DNA from: Culturomica massiliensis
Lineage (GTDB): Bacteria; Bacteroidota; Bacteroidia; Bacteroidales; Marinifilaceae
NCBI RefSeq assembly: GCF_900091655.1
Contig: NZ_LT594621.1
Location: 248,001 to 312,000 of the forward strand
Direction: 5' to 3'
DNA: 64,000 nucleotides
The position numbers and the translations under genes are program-made. Positions 52,730 to 61,608 of the stretch are shown piece by piece. Below the pieces are notes generated by a model. That model did no database searches. It was not told where the DNA came from and saw only the letters and a list, made by a program, of their open reading frames with translations. Positions within the stretch are counted from its first letter, which is position 1. The number at the start of each line of letters is the position of its first letter.

Positions 52730-53095
52730 TTACTTTCTTACAGGTTGATTTTGTACACCGTAGATTTTAGAACTCCAGGGGGAGTATTGCTTCTGTGCGG
52801 TATGTATGGTGATGATATTGCTTTCTTCATCATGTAATTCATTGAAATACATATGTAATCCCAAAGCAATAGCCGCATTTACATCTCCCTCCACGTTGAT
52901 ATTCGTTTGCTCTTCCGGTACACCGGATTTTTTCAGTTTTTTCCTGATGTTTAATTCCAGTAATTTCGGAATAGACATAAAGATGAACACCAGCACTCCG
53001 AGAGAAATAAATACCACGAATATACTTACGATAGAAATTGTGAATCCACCGGCTTCCCTGATCACATCTGCAGAGAGCGTGATTAAATTTATCAT
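52730..53095 (-). CDS. OadG/MmdD-like small membrane subunit
   Basis: The 121-residue protein has one membrane helix near the N-terminus (about 16-40, SIVSIFVVFISLGVLVFIF), then a charged cytosolic tail. That tail includes EEQTNINVEGDVNAAIALGL and ends near WSSKIYGVQNQP. This fits the gamma/delta small subunits that hold the alpha subunit and biotin carrier at the membrane. It lies 12 bp after the alpha subunit gene. Confidence 0.85.
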   Translation of the reverse strand: MINLITLSADVIREAGGFTISIVSIFVVFISLGVLVFIFMSIPKLLELNIRKKLKKSGVPEEQTNINVEGDVNAAIALGLHMYFNELHDEESNIITIHTAQKQYSPWSSKIYGVQNQPVRK

Positions 53096-53107
53096 ATGCT
53101 TTTATTT

Positions 53108-54670
53108 TTATAAAGGTATGTTACTATGTTTCTTAGGCGGATTGACGACTTTTTTGGTACGTAGGCTTTCGAATGCACGGATCACACGGAAACGGGTGTT
53201 GCGCGGTTCGATAACATCGTCGATATAGCCGTAAGAAGCAGCCTGATAAGGGTTGGCAAATGCTTCGTCATAAGCATCTACTTTTTCCTGAATGAATTTA
53301 GCTTTTTCTTCTGCATTTTCAATTGCGCTTACTTCTTTACCGTACAGTACTTCAATAGCTCCGGATGCTCCCATAACGGCGATCTGGGCAGAAGGCCATG
53401 CATAGTTGGCATCTCCGCGTAACTGTTTGCAGGACATCACGTCGTGTGCTCCACCGTATGATTTACGTAAGGTTACGGTAACTTTCGGTACAGTAGCTTC
53501 ACCGTAAGCAAACAACAGTTTAGCACCGTGAATGATGATACCGCCGTATTCCTGACCGCTACCCGGCAAGAATCCCGGAACGTCGACCAGGGTCAGAATC
53601 GGAATATTGAAACAGTCGCAGAAACGTACGAAACGGGCTGCTTTACGCGATGCCTGTATATCGAGAACTCCTGCCAGGAAATTAGGTTGGTTGGCGATTA
53701 CACCTACCGGAATACCGCCCATACGGCAGAAGCCTACGATGATATTTTTAGCGAAATTGCGGTGTACTTCGAGGAATTCACCGTTGTCTACGATGGCTTC
53801 GATTACATGCAGCATATCGTACGGCTGGTTCGGATTGTCCGGAATAATGGAATTCAAGGTGTCTTCCAAACGATCGATCGGATCATTGCAGTCAATAATC
53901 GGAGCGTCTTCCAGGTTGTTGGAAGGCAGATAAGACAACAGTTTCCGGATAATCATAATACCTTCTTCTTCGTTTTCTACGCGGAAATGAGCAACGCCTG
54001 ATTTGGTAGAATGTACGCTGGCACCACCCAGGTCTTCCGTGCTGATGTCTTCACCCGTTACCGTTTTGACAACTTTCGGGCCGGTAACAAACATATAGGA
54101 TGTGTCGTCAGTCATCAGGATAAAGTCGGTCAATGCCGGAGAATATACGGCACCGCCGGCACAAGGTCCGAAAATAGCGGAAATCTGAGGAATTACACCG
54201 GAAGCCAGAATATTACGTTCGAAAATTTCGGCATAACCGGCTAATGAAGTTACACCTTCCTGAATACGGGCACCACCGGAATCGTTCAATCCGATTACCG
54301 GAGCACCGGCAATCATAGCTTTATCCATTACCTTACAGATTTTTTGTGCCAGTGTTTCCGACAAAGCACCTCCGAATACGGTGAAATCCTGTGCAAATAC
54401 GAAAACCAGGCGGCCGTCGATTGTACCCTGACCGGTTACGACACCGTCGCCTAAGAATTTGGTTTTCGCCATATCGAAGTTATTGCAACGATGAGTTACA
54501 AACATGTCGAATTCTTCGAAACTACCTTCATCCAATAACATTTCGATTCTTTCGCGGGCAGTTTGCTTGCCTTTTTTGTGCTGTGACTCAATTCTCTTTT
54601 CACCACCGCCTAATTTCGCTGTCGCGCGAAGATCAATCAGTTTTTTTACTTTATCTTGATTTGTCATCAT
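53108..54670 (-). CDS. mmdA: Methylmalonyl-CoA decarboxylase alpha subunit (carboxyltransferase)
   Basis: The 520-residue protein is a biotin-dependent carboxyltransferase: ARERIEMLLDEGSFEE, QDFTVFGGALSE, GLNDSGGARIQEGVTSLAGY, PCAGGAVYSPALTDF, and SYGGAHDVMSCKQL. Propionyl-CoA carboxylase beta subunits look alike, but here the Na+-pump beta subunit, small membrane subunit and biotin carrier follow, so decarboxylation is the likely direction. It transfers CO2 from (S)-methylmalonyl-CoA to biotin, giving propionyl-CoA. Either of two adjacent ATG codons may start it. Confidence 0.93.
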   Translation of the reverse strand: MMTNQDKVKKLIDLRATAKLGGGEKRIESQHKKGKQTARERIEMLLDEGSFEEFDMFVTHRCNNFDMAKTKFLGDGVVTGQGTIDGRLVFVFAQDFTVFGGALSETLAQKICKVMDKAMIAGAPVIGLNDSGGARIQEGVTSLAGYAEIFERNILASGVIPQISAIFGPCAGGAVYSPALTDFILMTDDTSYMFVTGPKVVKTVTGEDISTEDLGGASVHSTKSGVAHFRVENEEEGIMIIRKLLSYLPSNNLEDAPIIDCNDPIDRLEDTLNSIIPDNPNQPYDMLHVIEAIVDNGEFLEVHRNFAKNIIVGFCRMGGIPVGVIANQPNFLAGVLDIQASRKAARFVRFCDCFNIPILTLVDVPGFLPGSGQEYGGIIIHGAKLLFAYGEATVPKVTVTLRKSYGGAHDVMSCKQLRGDANYAWPSAQIAVMGASGAIEVLYGKEVSAIENAEEKAKFIQEKVDAYDEAFANPYQAASYGYIDDVIEPRNTRFRVIRAFESLRTKKVVNPPKKHSNIPL

Positions 54671-54694
54671 AAATAGTATTTAATGTGATCGTTT

Positions 54695-54762
54695 AAAAAT
54701 GTAAAGACATGAAAATGACATCCGCTGTATAAGTGGTCTCATTTTCATGTTTTTACATTTTT
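54695..54762 (-). other. Long inverted repeat between mce and mmdA
   Basis: The arms 54695-54718 and 54739-54762 are complementary over 24 bp, with one G-T pair, around a 20-nt loop. It lies in the 111-bp gap between the mce stop and the mmdA start. In RNA it would form a very stable hairpin. It may partly stop transcription, protect the downstream message from the 3' side, or be a processing site. Confidence 0.7.
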
Positions 54763-54781
54763 AAATTTTCAGATTTTATAA

Positions 54782-55186
54782 TTATTTTTTACCGCAAAGT
54801 TCTGTTAATACCCGGTTTGTGGATTTCGGGTGTAAAAAGCCGATTTTCAAACCTTCAGCACCACCACGCGGTGCTTTGTCGATCAATTGGCAACCGGCTT
54901 CTGCAGCGTCGTTTAATGCTTGTGCAACATCTTCAACTGCAAAAGCAATGTGATGCATGCCACCACCGTTCTTTTCTACAAATTTACCGATCGGGCCTTC
55001 CGGATCTGTAGATTCCAGCAATTCGATCTTGGTTTGGCCTACCTGAAAGAAGGCTGTTTTTACTTTTTGGTCTTTGACTTCTTCGATGGCATAGCATTTC
55101 AATCCCAATACTTTTTCGTAAAAGGGAATGGCTTCATCCAAGCTTGCAACTGCAATGCCAATGTGTTCAATATGAGTCGGCGTCAT
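54782..55186 (-). CDS. mce: Methylmalonyl-CoA epimerase
   Basis: The 134-residue VOC-fold protein starts MTPTHIEHIGIAVASLDEAI and has the two-half layout with metal ligands at His7-region (IEHIGIAV), HHIAFAVEDV and the closing glutamate near NRVLTELCGKK. It interconverts (R)- and (S)-methylmalonyl-CoA, linking mutase and decarboxylase in propionate production. First gene of the operon; a good promoter lies about 130 bp upstream. Confidence 0.95.
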   Translation of the reverse strand: MTPTHIEHIGIAVASLDEAIPFYEKVLGLKCYAIEEVKDQKVKTAFFQVGQTKIELLESTDPEGPIGKFVEKNGGGMHHIAFAVEDVAQALNDAAEAGCQLIDKAPRGGAEGLKIGFLHPKSTNRVLTELCGKK

Positions 55187-55314
55187 GATAATAAATTTAA
55201 TGAATAAATAAATTTTATTTTAATGTATTTGATTTTCAAATAATTATGCTGTATAACATATTTTACCTCGCGCATTCAAGAAGAATCGGAAACGTTTTAC
55301 CTGCAATTTGTGAC

Positions 55315-55346
55315 CAAAATTACTGATTGTTCTTGCGATTACCAAA
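55315..55346 (-). promoter_or_regulatory. Promoter of the methylmalonyl-CoA decarboxylase operon
   Basis: On the minus strand TTTG (55346-55343) and TAATTTTG (55322-55315) match the -33 and -7 boxes with 20 bp between. The leader to the mce ATG would be about 120 nt. Confidence 0.7.
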
Positions 55347-55661
55347 AAAAAAAGAACAGATATTTTTAAATTTTTCTTTTTTTTCGGGAAACGGTAATGA
55401 TTTTAATTTCAGAGGTTGGATTTATAGTTTTAAATTGTTCTGCTGAAAGGTGTTCGTGTACCAAATTTAAAATTTAAATGTAGATTTTTCATGATCTGCG
55501 ATTTTTGATTTTAGGTATACAATTTTATCCGGTTTCACCGCCGGTACATTACTTTTTTAATTTCCCGTTCCCATATTTTTCTGTTTTTACATCTTCAAAT
55601 TTTTATTATTACTTTTATAGCCGGATAAATGCAGGAAGCAGCAGGGAAAATTTTTGAATTG

Positions 55662-55669
55662 TAATTTTG
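55662..55669 (+). promoter_or_regulatory. Candidate -7 element of the fucosidase gene
   Basis: TAATTTTG matches TAnnTTTG, 23 bp before the ATG. No -33 box at the right spacing. Confidence 0.5.
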
Positions 55670-55691
55670 CGGATGAAATATTTATACAACT

Positions 55692-57758
55692 ATGAGATTA
55701 CTGATTATTTTATTGTTATTCACTTCCGGGGTTTATGCAAATAAACCGGATTCAGTATGGATGAATCAGAAATTTTCCATGTTTATTCATTGGGGACTGT
55801 ATTCCGAATTGGGAGGTGTGTGGGACGGACAGCCTGTGACCAGAGGGTATAGTGAACAAATTCAGGCACATGCCGGAATCTTCGGAGATTGGTATGCGGC
55901 TGTGGCAAATCGTTTTATACCGTTGCATTGGAATGCCGACAGTGTTGTCGCACTGGCTAAAAAAGCCGGGATGAAATCGATTGTTTTTACTTCCAAACAC
56001 CACGACGGTTTTTGTATGTACCATAGCCGGTATACTGATTACAATATTGTCGATGCGACCCCTTTTGCCCGGGATGTCATGAAAGAATTGGCCGAGGCTT
56101 GCTGTCGGCAAGGGATGCGTTTCGGCGTTTACTTTTCGCTGATCGACTGGCATTTCCCGCAGGCTTATCCGATATCCAGCCACAATGCTGATCCGCTGAC
56201 GCCGGAACATTATGCTTTTAACCGGAAACAGGTGACGGAGATTATGACGGGATACGGAAAAATTTCGGAAATTTGGTTCGATATGGGCTCTCTTACGCCG
56301 GAGCAAAGCCGGGGGCTTTATGATTTGGTGGATTCCTTGCAACCCGATTGTATGATTAGCGGACGCTTGGGGAACGATTGCAGTGATTTTAGCGTGATGG
56401 CGGATAATGAATATCCGGATTATAAGATCGGAGTGCCTTGGCAGACTGCTGCTTCGTTCTTTGAGGAGACCTGGGGATACCGTTCCTGGCAGGAAAGAGG
56501 AGAGCCCGGAAAGAAGGCAGATGAAAAAATCCGGAGTTTGGTAAAGGTGGTGAGCCGCGGTGGGAATTATCTGCTCAATATCGGTCCGGAAGGAGACGGA
56601 AGTGTCGTACCTTTTGAAAAGGATGTATTGGAGAAGATGGGGAAATGGTTGAAAAAATACGGGGAAGGGATCTATGGAACACAGCCGAATCCTTTTGAAG
56701 ATCAATATGCCTGGCAAGATATAACGGTGAAAGGAAACCGGATGTATCTGTTTGTTGATCCTTCGGTGGCTTTGAACAGTGTTTGTTTGAACGGGTTGCG
56801 GGGAAATATCGTATCGGCTTTTCGTATCGGAGGGGGTGACGTTGCGTTTGCCCGCGAAAAAGGTGAGTGGCGACTTTACGGACAAGGACACAGACCTTCC
56901 GACAGTCCGTTAGAGGTCATTTGTCTGGAACTTGAAAGCGGCTGGCAAATCGAACCGTTATCTCCTTATGCCGGGGAACGGGAACTGATGCCTTTGCATG
57001 CCTTTCCGGAGTATGCTTATTCCAGTATCGATTATTACACCGGTTTTCAAAGTATAATTGCTTATAACTGGGTTTTTAAAAGCCGTAAAACGGATGTCCG
57101 TCCTTTGATTTACTATACAGGTCAGGAAGCCGGCCGGAAAATACGGGTCGGAATTGACGGACAGGAACGGGAGATTTTGCTCGAGGGAGGAAAATTGGCG
57201 GAGAAGCGGAGCGTAAAAGGAGTAAAGTGGGGAAATGTCTACAGTAAACCTTCGGGAAGTGTGTTCGGGAGCCGGCAGCAGATCGGTGTACCCATAGATA
57301 CTGCTGACGGATGGGCGCATATCCCCGGTTTTGTTTACGGTAAACGATATGAAAAAACGGCCCGGGAACGTAGTTCCATCCTTGTATTGCAGGAAATTGA
57401 GTCGGATAAAAAACAGGTCGTCCCGGTTGAAATCGGGAGTGGGGACGGTATACAGGTTTATTTGAACGGCAACTGCCTGACGGCTCATATCTCTCCCCGT
57501 AAGGCGACTGGCGATACCGAGCTTGTCCTGTTGCCGTTGGAAAAAGGAAGAAACCAATTGTTGCTGAAGGTGTATAACCGTTTTAGAAAAAAATCTTGTT
57601 ACAGTATTTTGCCTGTCGGAGTATTGAATACATATGAGTTGTCTTTACCGTCTTATCCGCTCGGTTCTGAAAACTGGCATCGTTGCCGGGTCAGGGCTGC
57701 CGATACCCCGGCAAAGAATTCGGCCATGCGCCTGAATAATTTACGGATAAAATTGTAA
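55692..57758 (+). CDS. Alpha-L-fucosidase, glycoside hydrolase family 29
   Basis: The 688-residue protein has a signal peptide (LLIILLLFTSGVYAN) and a GH29 catalytic barrel (about 20-330): WMNQKFSMFIHWGLYS, KSIVFTSKHHDGFCMYHSRY, RFGVYFSLIDWHFP, and EIWFDMGSL with the nucleophile aspartate. A C-terminal extension of about 330 residues, longer than in small GH29 enzymes, is beta-rich. It removes terminal fucose from mucin or milk-type glycans, in the periplasm or at the surface. It has its own promoter and complements the GH20 and sialate esterase genes elsewhere in the window. Confidence 0.93.
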   Translation: MRLLIILLLFTSGVYANKPDSVWMNQKFSMFIHWGLYSELGGVWDGQPVTRGYSEQIQAHAGIFGDWYAAVANRFIPLHWNADSVVALAKKAGMKSIVFTSKHHDGFCMYHSRYTDYNIVDATPFARDVMKELAEACCRQGMRFGVYFSLIDWHFPQAYPISSHNADPLTPEHYAFNRKQVTEIMTGYGKISEIWFDMGSLTPEQSRGLYDLVDSLQPDCMISGRLGNDCSDFSVMADNEYPDYKIGVPWQTAASFFEETWGYRSWQERGEPGKKADEKIRSLVKVVSRGGNYLLNIGPEGDGSVVPFEKDVLEKMGKWLKKYGEGIYGTQPNPFEDQYAWQDITVKGNRMYLFVDPSVALNSVCLNGLRGNIVSAFRIGGGDVAFAREKGEWRLYGQGHRPSDSPLEVICLELESGWQIEPLSPYAGERELMPLHAFPEYAYSSIDYYTGFQSIIAYNWVFKSRKTDVRPLIYYTGQEAGRKIRVGIDGQEREILLEGGKLAEKRSVKGVKWGNVYSKPSGSVFGSRQQIGVPIDTADGWAHIPGFVYGKRYEKTARERSSILVLQEIESDKKQVVPVEIGSGDGIQVYLNGNCLTAHISPRKATGDTELVLLPLEKGRNQLLLKVYNRFRKKSCYSILPVGVLNTYELSLPSYPLGSENWHRCRVRAADTPAKNSAMRLNNLRIKL

Positions 57759-57830
57759 ACATTATTTTTTATTGTTTATCTTAGTACTCCTTTAGCGGAT
57801 TTGTAAAGTGAAAGTAGAAAGAAGGAGGAC

Positions 57831-57900
57831 GATTTATGATTTACGATTTATGATTTACGATTTTAGATTTTAGATTTTAGATTTTAGATTTACGATTATA
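57831..57900 (+). repeat. Ten-copy tandem array of a 7-bp unit (GATTTAN-like)
   Basis: Seventy bases split exactly into ten heptamers: GATTTAT and GATTTAC alternate twice, then four GATTTTA, one GATTTAC and one GATTATA. It lies in the 276-bp spacer between the fucosidase and aminopeptidase genes. Degenerate copies with the same spacing occur in other intergenic regions of the window. Confidence 0.85.
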
Positions 57901-58034
57901 AATTGGGGATTATAGAATTGGATTGTAGATTATAAAAGGTATAGAAAGGATTGTTGTTTTCAGAATGCCGGTGAGTTTACAGGTCGGTTCCGATTTCAGT
58001 TTTCGGAAAATAATTAACTTAAAAATATAAAGCC

Positions 58035-59423
58035 ATGTTTGAAGCAAATGTTTATAAAAAGAGAAGAAAAGAGTTACGGGAGAGGGTATGGGAAGGTTTG
58101 ATATTAATATTGGGTAATGGGGAAGCTCCTGCCAATTATCCGGACAATACCTACAGATTCCGTCAGGATAGTTCATTTTTGTATTTCTTCGGTTTGAATA
58201 TGCCGGGATTCGCAGGTGTATTGGATGTAGATAACGATAAGGATTACTTGTTCGGCAACGATGTGGATATGGATGATATCATCTGGATGGGACCGCAACC
58301 AAAGGTAAAAGAGTTGGGGGCAGCCGTCGGCATTTCCAATACCCGGCCTTTTGCCAAGCTGGCAGATATGTTGAGAGAAGCGATTGCACAGGGGCGGAAA
58401 ATCCATTTTTTGCCTCCTTACCGGTACCGGAATATGCAGATGCTGGAAGATTTGCTCGGAATCCATCATTCGTTGCTGAAAACTTATGCATCGCTCGAAT
58501 TGATCGAAGCTGTTGTTGCTCTGCGTTCTGTCAAGGAGCAGTGCGAAATCGATGAAATAACGAAAGCATGTAATATCGGTTATGAAATGCATACAACTGC
58601 CATGCGGAATTGCCGTTCGGGAGTTAAGGAGCAGTATATTGCCGGTTTGATCGAAGGTATTGCCAATTCATACGGAAGTATGGTTTCTTTTCCGGTGATT
58701 CTTTCCCAAAACGGAGAAACGTTGCACAACCATGACCATAGCCAGATATTACAGAAAGGCCGGATGATGCTGACTGATGCGGGAGCGGAAAACAACATGA
58801 ATTATTGTTCCGATTTTACCCGTACCGTACCTGTGGACGGTAAATTCAGTGCCCGCCAAAAGGATGTATACAATATTGTCGTTAACAGTAATCAGCGGGC
58901 GTTGGAGTTGTCCCGTCCGGGAGTCACTTATTTGTCGGTGCATCTTGAAGTATGTAAGGTGTTGGCACAGGGACTGAAAGATCTGGGACTGATGAAGGGA
59001 GATGTGGATGCCGCTGTTGCTGCCGGTGCGCATGCCTTGTTTATGCCTCACGGCTTGGGACATATGATGGGTTTGGATGTACATGATATGGAAGATTTGG
59101 GGCAGATTTATGTCGGGTATGATGAGATAACCCGCCCGGTCAAACAATTCGGAACGTCTTCTTTGCGTATGGGCAGAACATTACAGCCGGGATTTGTTAT
59201 AACAGACGAACCGGGATGCTATTTTATCCCCGCTTTGATCGATCAATGGAAGGAAAAAGGTTTACACAAGGATTTCCTGAATTATGATAAGATCGAAACT
59301 TATAAAGATTTCGGAGGAATTCGCCTGGAGGACGATGTTTTGATTACGGAAGACGGTTGCCGTGTACTCGGAGACCGGAGAACGCCTATCACCGTCGAAG
59401 AAGTTGAAGAAATTATGGGCTAA
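58035..59423 (+). CDS. pepP: Aminopeptidase P family protein (Xaa-Pro aminopeptidase)
   Basis: The 462-residue protein has the two-domain creatinase/aminopeptidase P fold. An N-terminal domain begins MFEANVYKKRRKELRERV and includes NYPDNTYRFRQDSSFLYFFG. The pita-bread metallopeptidase domain follows, with metal ligands in LTDAGAENNMNYCSDFTRT (two Asp), HGLGHMMGLDVHD (His), ITDEPGCYF (Glu) and GGIRLEDDVL (Glu). It cleaves the N-terminal residue before proline in the cytosol, helping use dietary or host peptides. No promoter box was identified. Confidence 0.94.
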   Translation: MFEANVYKKRRKELRERVWEGLILILGNGEAPANYPDNTYRFRQDSSFLYFFGLNMPGFAGVLDVDNDKDYLFGNDVDMDDIIWMGPQPKVKELGAAVGISNTRPFAKLADMLREAIAQGRKIHFLPPYRYRNMQMLEDLLGIHHSLLKTYASLELIEAVVALRSVKEQCEIDEITKACNIGYEMHTTAMRNCRSGVKEQYIAGLIEGIANSYGSMVSFPVILSQNGETLHNHDHSQILQKGRMMLTDAGAENNMNYCSDFTRTVPVDGKFSARQKDVYNIVVNSNQRALELSRPGVTYLSVHLEVCKVLAQGLKDLGLMKGDVDAAVAAGAHALFMPHGLGHMMGLDVHDMEDLGQIYVGYDEITRPVKQFGTSSLRMGRTLQPGFVITDEPGCYFIPALIDQWKEKGLHKDFLNYDKIETYKDFGGIRLEDDVLITEDGCRVLGDRRTPITVEEVEEIMG

Positions 59424-59513
59424 AAAAAATCCTGAAAATTTCAAAGGGAGAAAAAAAAGCATTAATTTAGGCGTTTATTTTAAAGGATAATACTAATACA
59501 TAAAATATAACAT

Positions 59514-60638
59514 ATGAAATTTGTTGTATCAAGTAATACAATGCTTACCCGTTTGCAGGCAGTGAGTAAAGTAATCGGTGGAAAACCGGTGCAGCCGATT
59601 TTGGATAATATCCTGTTGGTTGCTGCTGACGGTGTTTTATATGCGACGGCTTCCGACAAGGAGACGACCATGGAAGCGAAAATCGAATTGGAAAGTCTGG
59701 AACAGGAAGGACGTATGACTATTCCGGCAAAGATATTGCTGGATATGTTGAAGGAATTTCCGGAGCAACCTCTGACATTCGATATCGACGAAACAACGAA
59801 TGAAGTGAGAATCATTTCGGAAAAAGGGGAGTTTTCCGTGCGGGGGGAAAGTGCTGAAGATTATCCGATACAGGGAGCCCCGGAAGGAGAAAATACCACA
59901 TTCGAAACCAAATGCGGCCTGATGCTTGACGGTATCGTAAAATCGATTTTTGCAACGGCTAATGACGATTTGCGTCCGGTGATGAATTGCATTCTGATCG
60001 AAATGAATGAAGATAATTTTACCTTCGTAGCTTCCGATGCTCATAAACTTGTCAGATATAAACGTTTCGATGCCAAGAGCGAAAACGGACAGTACTCATT
60101 GATATTGCCGAAAAAGCCGGCTTTGATGCTGAAAAATATTCTGCCCAAAGATGATGCTGCCTTGCAGATTTCCTTCAATGAAAAAATGGCTTGTTTTATA
60201 TTCGGAGACTACCGAATGACCTCTACCTTGGTTGAAGGACGTTTCCCGAACTATAATTCGGTCATCCCGCAGAATAATCCGAAGAAAGTAATTATCGAGA
60301 AAAAAGAATTATACAATTCTTTGCGTCGGGTATCTGTGATGGCTAATCAGGCCAGTAATCTGGTGAAATTCGATTTGTCAGGCGGTAAACTGACGATTTC
60401 CGCCCAGGATGTCGATTATTCCATGTCCGGTCATGAAACTTTGAGTTGCCAGTATGACGGAGAAGAGATTGCTATTGGCTTTAAATCTCCTTTTGTACAG
60501 GAAATTCTGGCCAATATAGAATCGGAAAATGTTGTTTTGGAATTGTCCGATCCTACCCGGCCCGGCTTGTTCCTGCCCTTCGAAAATGAAGATAGCGGGG
60601 AAGATTTGCTGATGCTGTTGATGCCGATGATGGTTTGA
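59514..60638 (+). CDS. dnaN: DNA polymerase III beta subunit (sliding clamp)
   Basis: The 374-residue protein has the three-fold clamp architecture and landmarks MKFVVSSNTMLTRLQAVSKV, SDKETTMEA, RPVMNCILIEM, ASDAHKLVRYK, VEGRFPNYNSVIP, and a C-terminus ending LLMLLMPMMV, the family's typical hydrophobic tail. It forms the ring that holds DNA polymerase III on DNA. It is far from dnaA here, a common situation in Bacteroidales. It lies 90 bp after the aminopeptidase gene. Confidence 0.97.
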   Translation: MKFVVSSNTMLTRLQAVSKVIGGKPVQPILDNILLVAADGVLYATASDKETTMEAKIELESLEQEGRMTIPAKILLDMLKEFPEQPLTFDIDETTNEVRIISEKGEFSVRGESAEDYPIQGAPEGENTTFETKCGLMLDGIVKSIFATANDDLRPVMNCILIEMNEDNFTFVASDAHKLVRYKRFDAKSENGQYSLILPKKPALMLKNILPKDDAALQISFNEKMACFIFGDYRMTSTLVEGRFPNYNSVIPQNNPKKVIIEKKELYNSLRRVSVMANQASNLVKFDLSGGKLTISAQDVDYSMSGHETLSCQYDGEEIAIGFKSPFVQEILANIESENVVLELSDPTRPGLFLPFENEDSGEDLLMLLMPMMV

Positions 60639-60788
60639 TAAAAAGGAATTTATTTTTGAATAAACAGAAAGAGTCGTTTGGGAGACCGGACGACTCTTAT
60701 AAATATTCCTGATTTGAATGCATAACCGGAAAGCAGAGGCCACTCCGGTTGGGAATCCGGATTTGCAGATGGTAACCGGAAGAGGGAA

Positions 60789-60796
60789 TATGTTTG
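60789..60796 (+). promoter_or_regulatory. Candidate -7 element of the DnaQ-like gene
   Basis: TATGTTTG matches TAnnTTTG, 24 bp before the ATG. A TTTG at 60762-60765 lies 23 bp upstream, slightly far for a -33 box. Confidence 0.45.
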
Positions 60797-60819
60797 TAAT
60801 CTTCTGAATAATTGATATT

Positions 60820-61599
60820 ATGGAATTGAATTTAGCCAATCCTCTTGTATTTTTCGATTTAGAGACAACGGGTATTAATATAGCCAAAGACCGGATTGTT
60901 GAGATTTCCGTACTTAAAGTTTATCCGAACGGAAAAGAAGAGCAAAAGACCATGCGGGTGAATCCGGAAATACCTATCCCGGCAGAGGCAACTGCGGTAC
61001 ATGGCATTACGAACGAAGATGTGAAAGATTGCCCTACTTTTAAGCAAATAGCTAAGGAATTGGCTCGCTATATCGAAGGATGTGATCTGGGGGGATACAA
61101 CTCCAATCGCTTCGATATTCCTTTGTTGGCAGAGGAATTTTTGCGTGTGGGATTGGATTTTGATATGCGGAAACGGAAATTTGTAGACGTTCAGACGATT
61201 TTTCATAAAATGGAGCAACGGACATTGTCCGCTGCTTACCGGTTTTATTGTGACAAGTGTCTGGAAGATGCACATACGGCTGCTGCCGATACCTTTGCTA
61301 CTTATGAGGTGTTGAAAGCCCAATTGGATCGTTATAACGAGAAATTGGAAAATAATGTTGAATTTTTAAGTAAATTTTCGACACAGAACAACAATGCCGA
61401 TTTTGCCGGATTTATCGTATACAATGATAAGGGGGTGGAAGTTTTCAATTTCGGTAAAAATAAAGGTATCCCGGTGGAACAGGTGTTGAAGGAACAACCG
61501 GGCTATTATGCGTGGATGCTGAACAGTGATTTTCCTTTGTATACCAAGAAAATTTTGACGGAAATCAAGTTGCGTAGTGCAGGAATGCTGAACCACTGA
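60820..61599 (+). CDS. DnaQ-like 3'-5' exonuclease
   Basis: The 259-residue protein has the DEDDh exonuclease motifs: FFDLETTGINIAKDRIVEIS (Exo I with Asp and Glu), GGYNSNRFDIPLL (Exo II) and EDAHTAAADTFATYEV (Exo III His and Asp). A C-terminal part (about 185-259) follows with GVEVFNFGKNKG and GYYAWMLNSDFP, as in Bacteroidetes epsilon-like exonucleases. It may proofread for the replicative polymerase. The dnaN neighbour supports a replication or repair role. It ends 9 bp before the GldF-GldG gene. Confidence 0.9.
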   Translation: MELNLANPLVFFDLETTGINIAKDRIVEISVLKVYPNGKEEQKTMRVNPEIPIPAEATAVHGITNEDVKDCPTFKQIAKELARYIEGCDLGGYNSNRFDIPLLAEEFLRVGLDFDMRKRKFVDVQTIFHKMEQRTLSAAYRFYCDKCLEDAHTAAADTFATYEVLKAQLDRYNEKLENNVEFLSKFSTQNNNADFAGFIVYNDKGVEVFNFGKNKGIPVEQVLKEQPGYYAWMLNSDFPLYTKKILTEIKLRSAGMLNH

Positions 61600-61608
61600 T
61601 AAAAAATT

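Larger units (their letters stand above)
55187..55691. other. Intergenic region between divergent mce operon and fucosidase
   Basis: The 505-bp AT-rich region holds the mce promoter (55315-55346) and a -7 box for the fucosidase (55662-55669). It also has degenerate 7-bp-spaced GATTTTT/GATTTTA units (about 55498-55520) and AAATTTAAAATTTAAAT-like sequence at 55463. No gene or RNA feature seen. Confidence 0.5.

Noticed and set aside
55752..56891. Minus-strand 379-codon frame within the fucosidase gene
   Set aside because: Antisense to the GH29 catalytic domain, rich in R, H, S and P as expected of a shadow frame.
60670..60697. AGAGTCGT/ACGACTCT hairpin after dnaN as a terminator
   Set aside because: The 8-bp stem is real but has a large loop and no T-run after it on the plus strand, so it is only a weak candidate.
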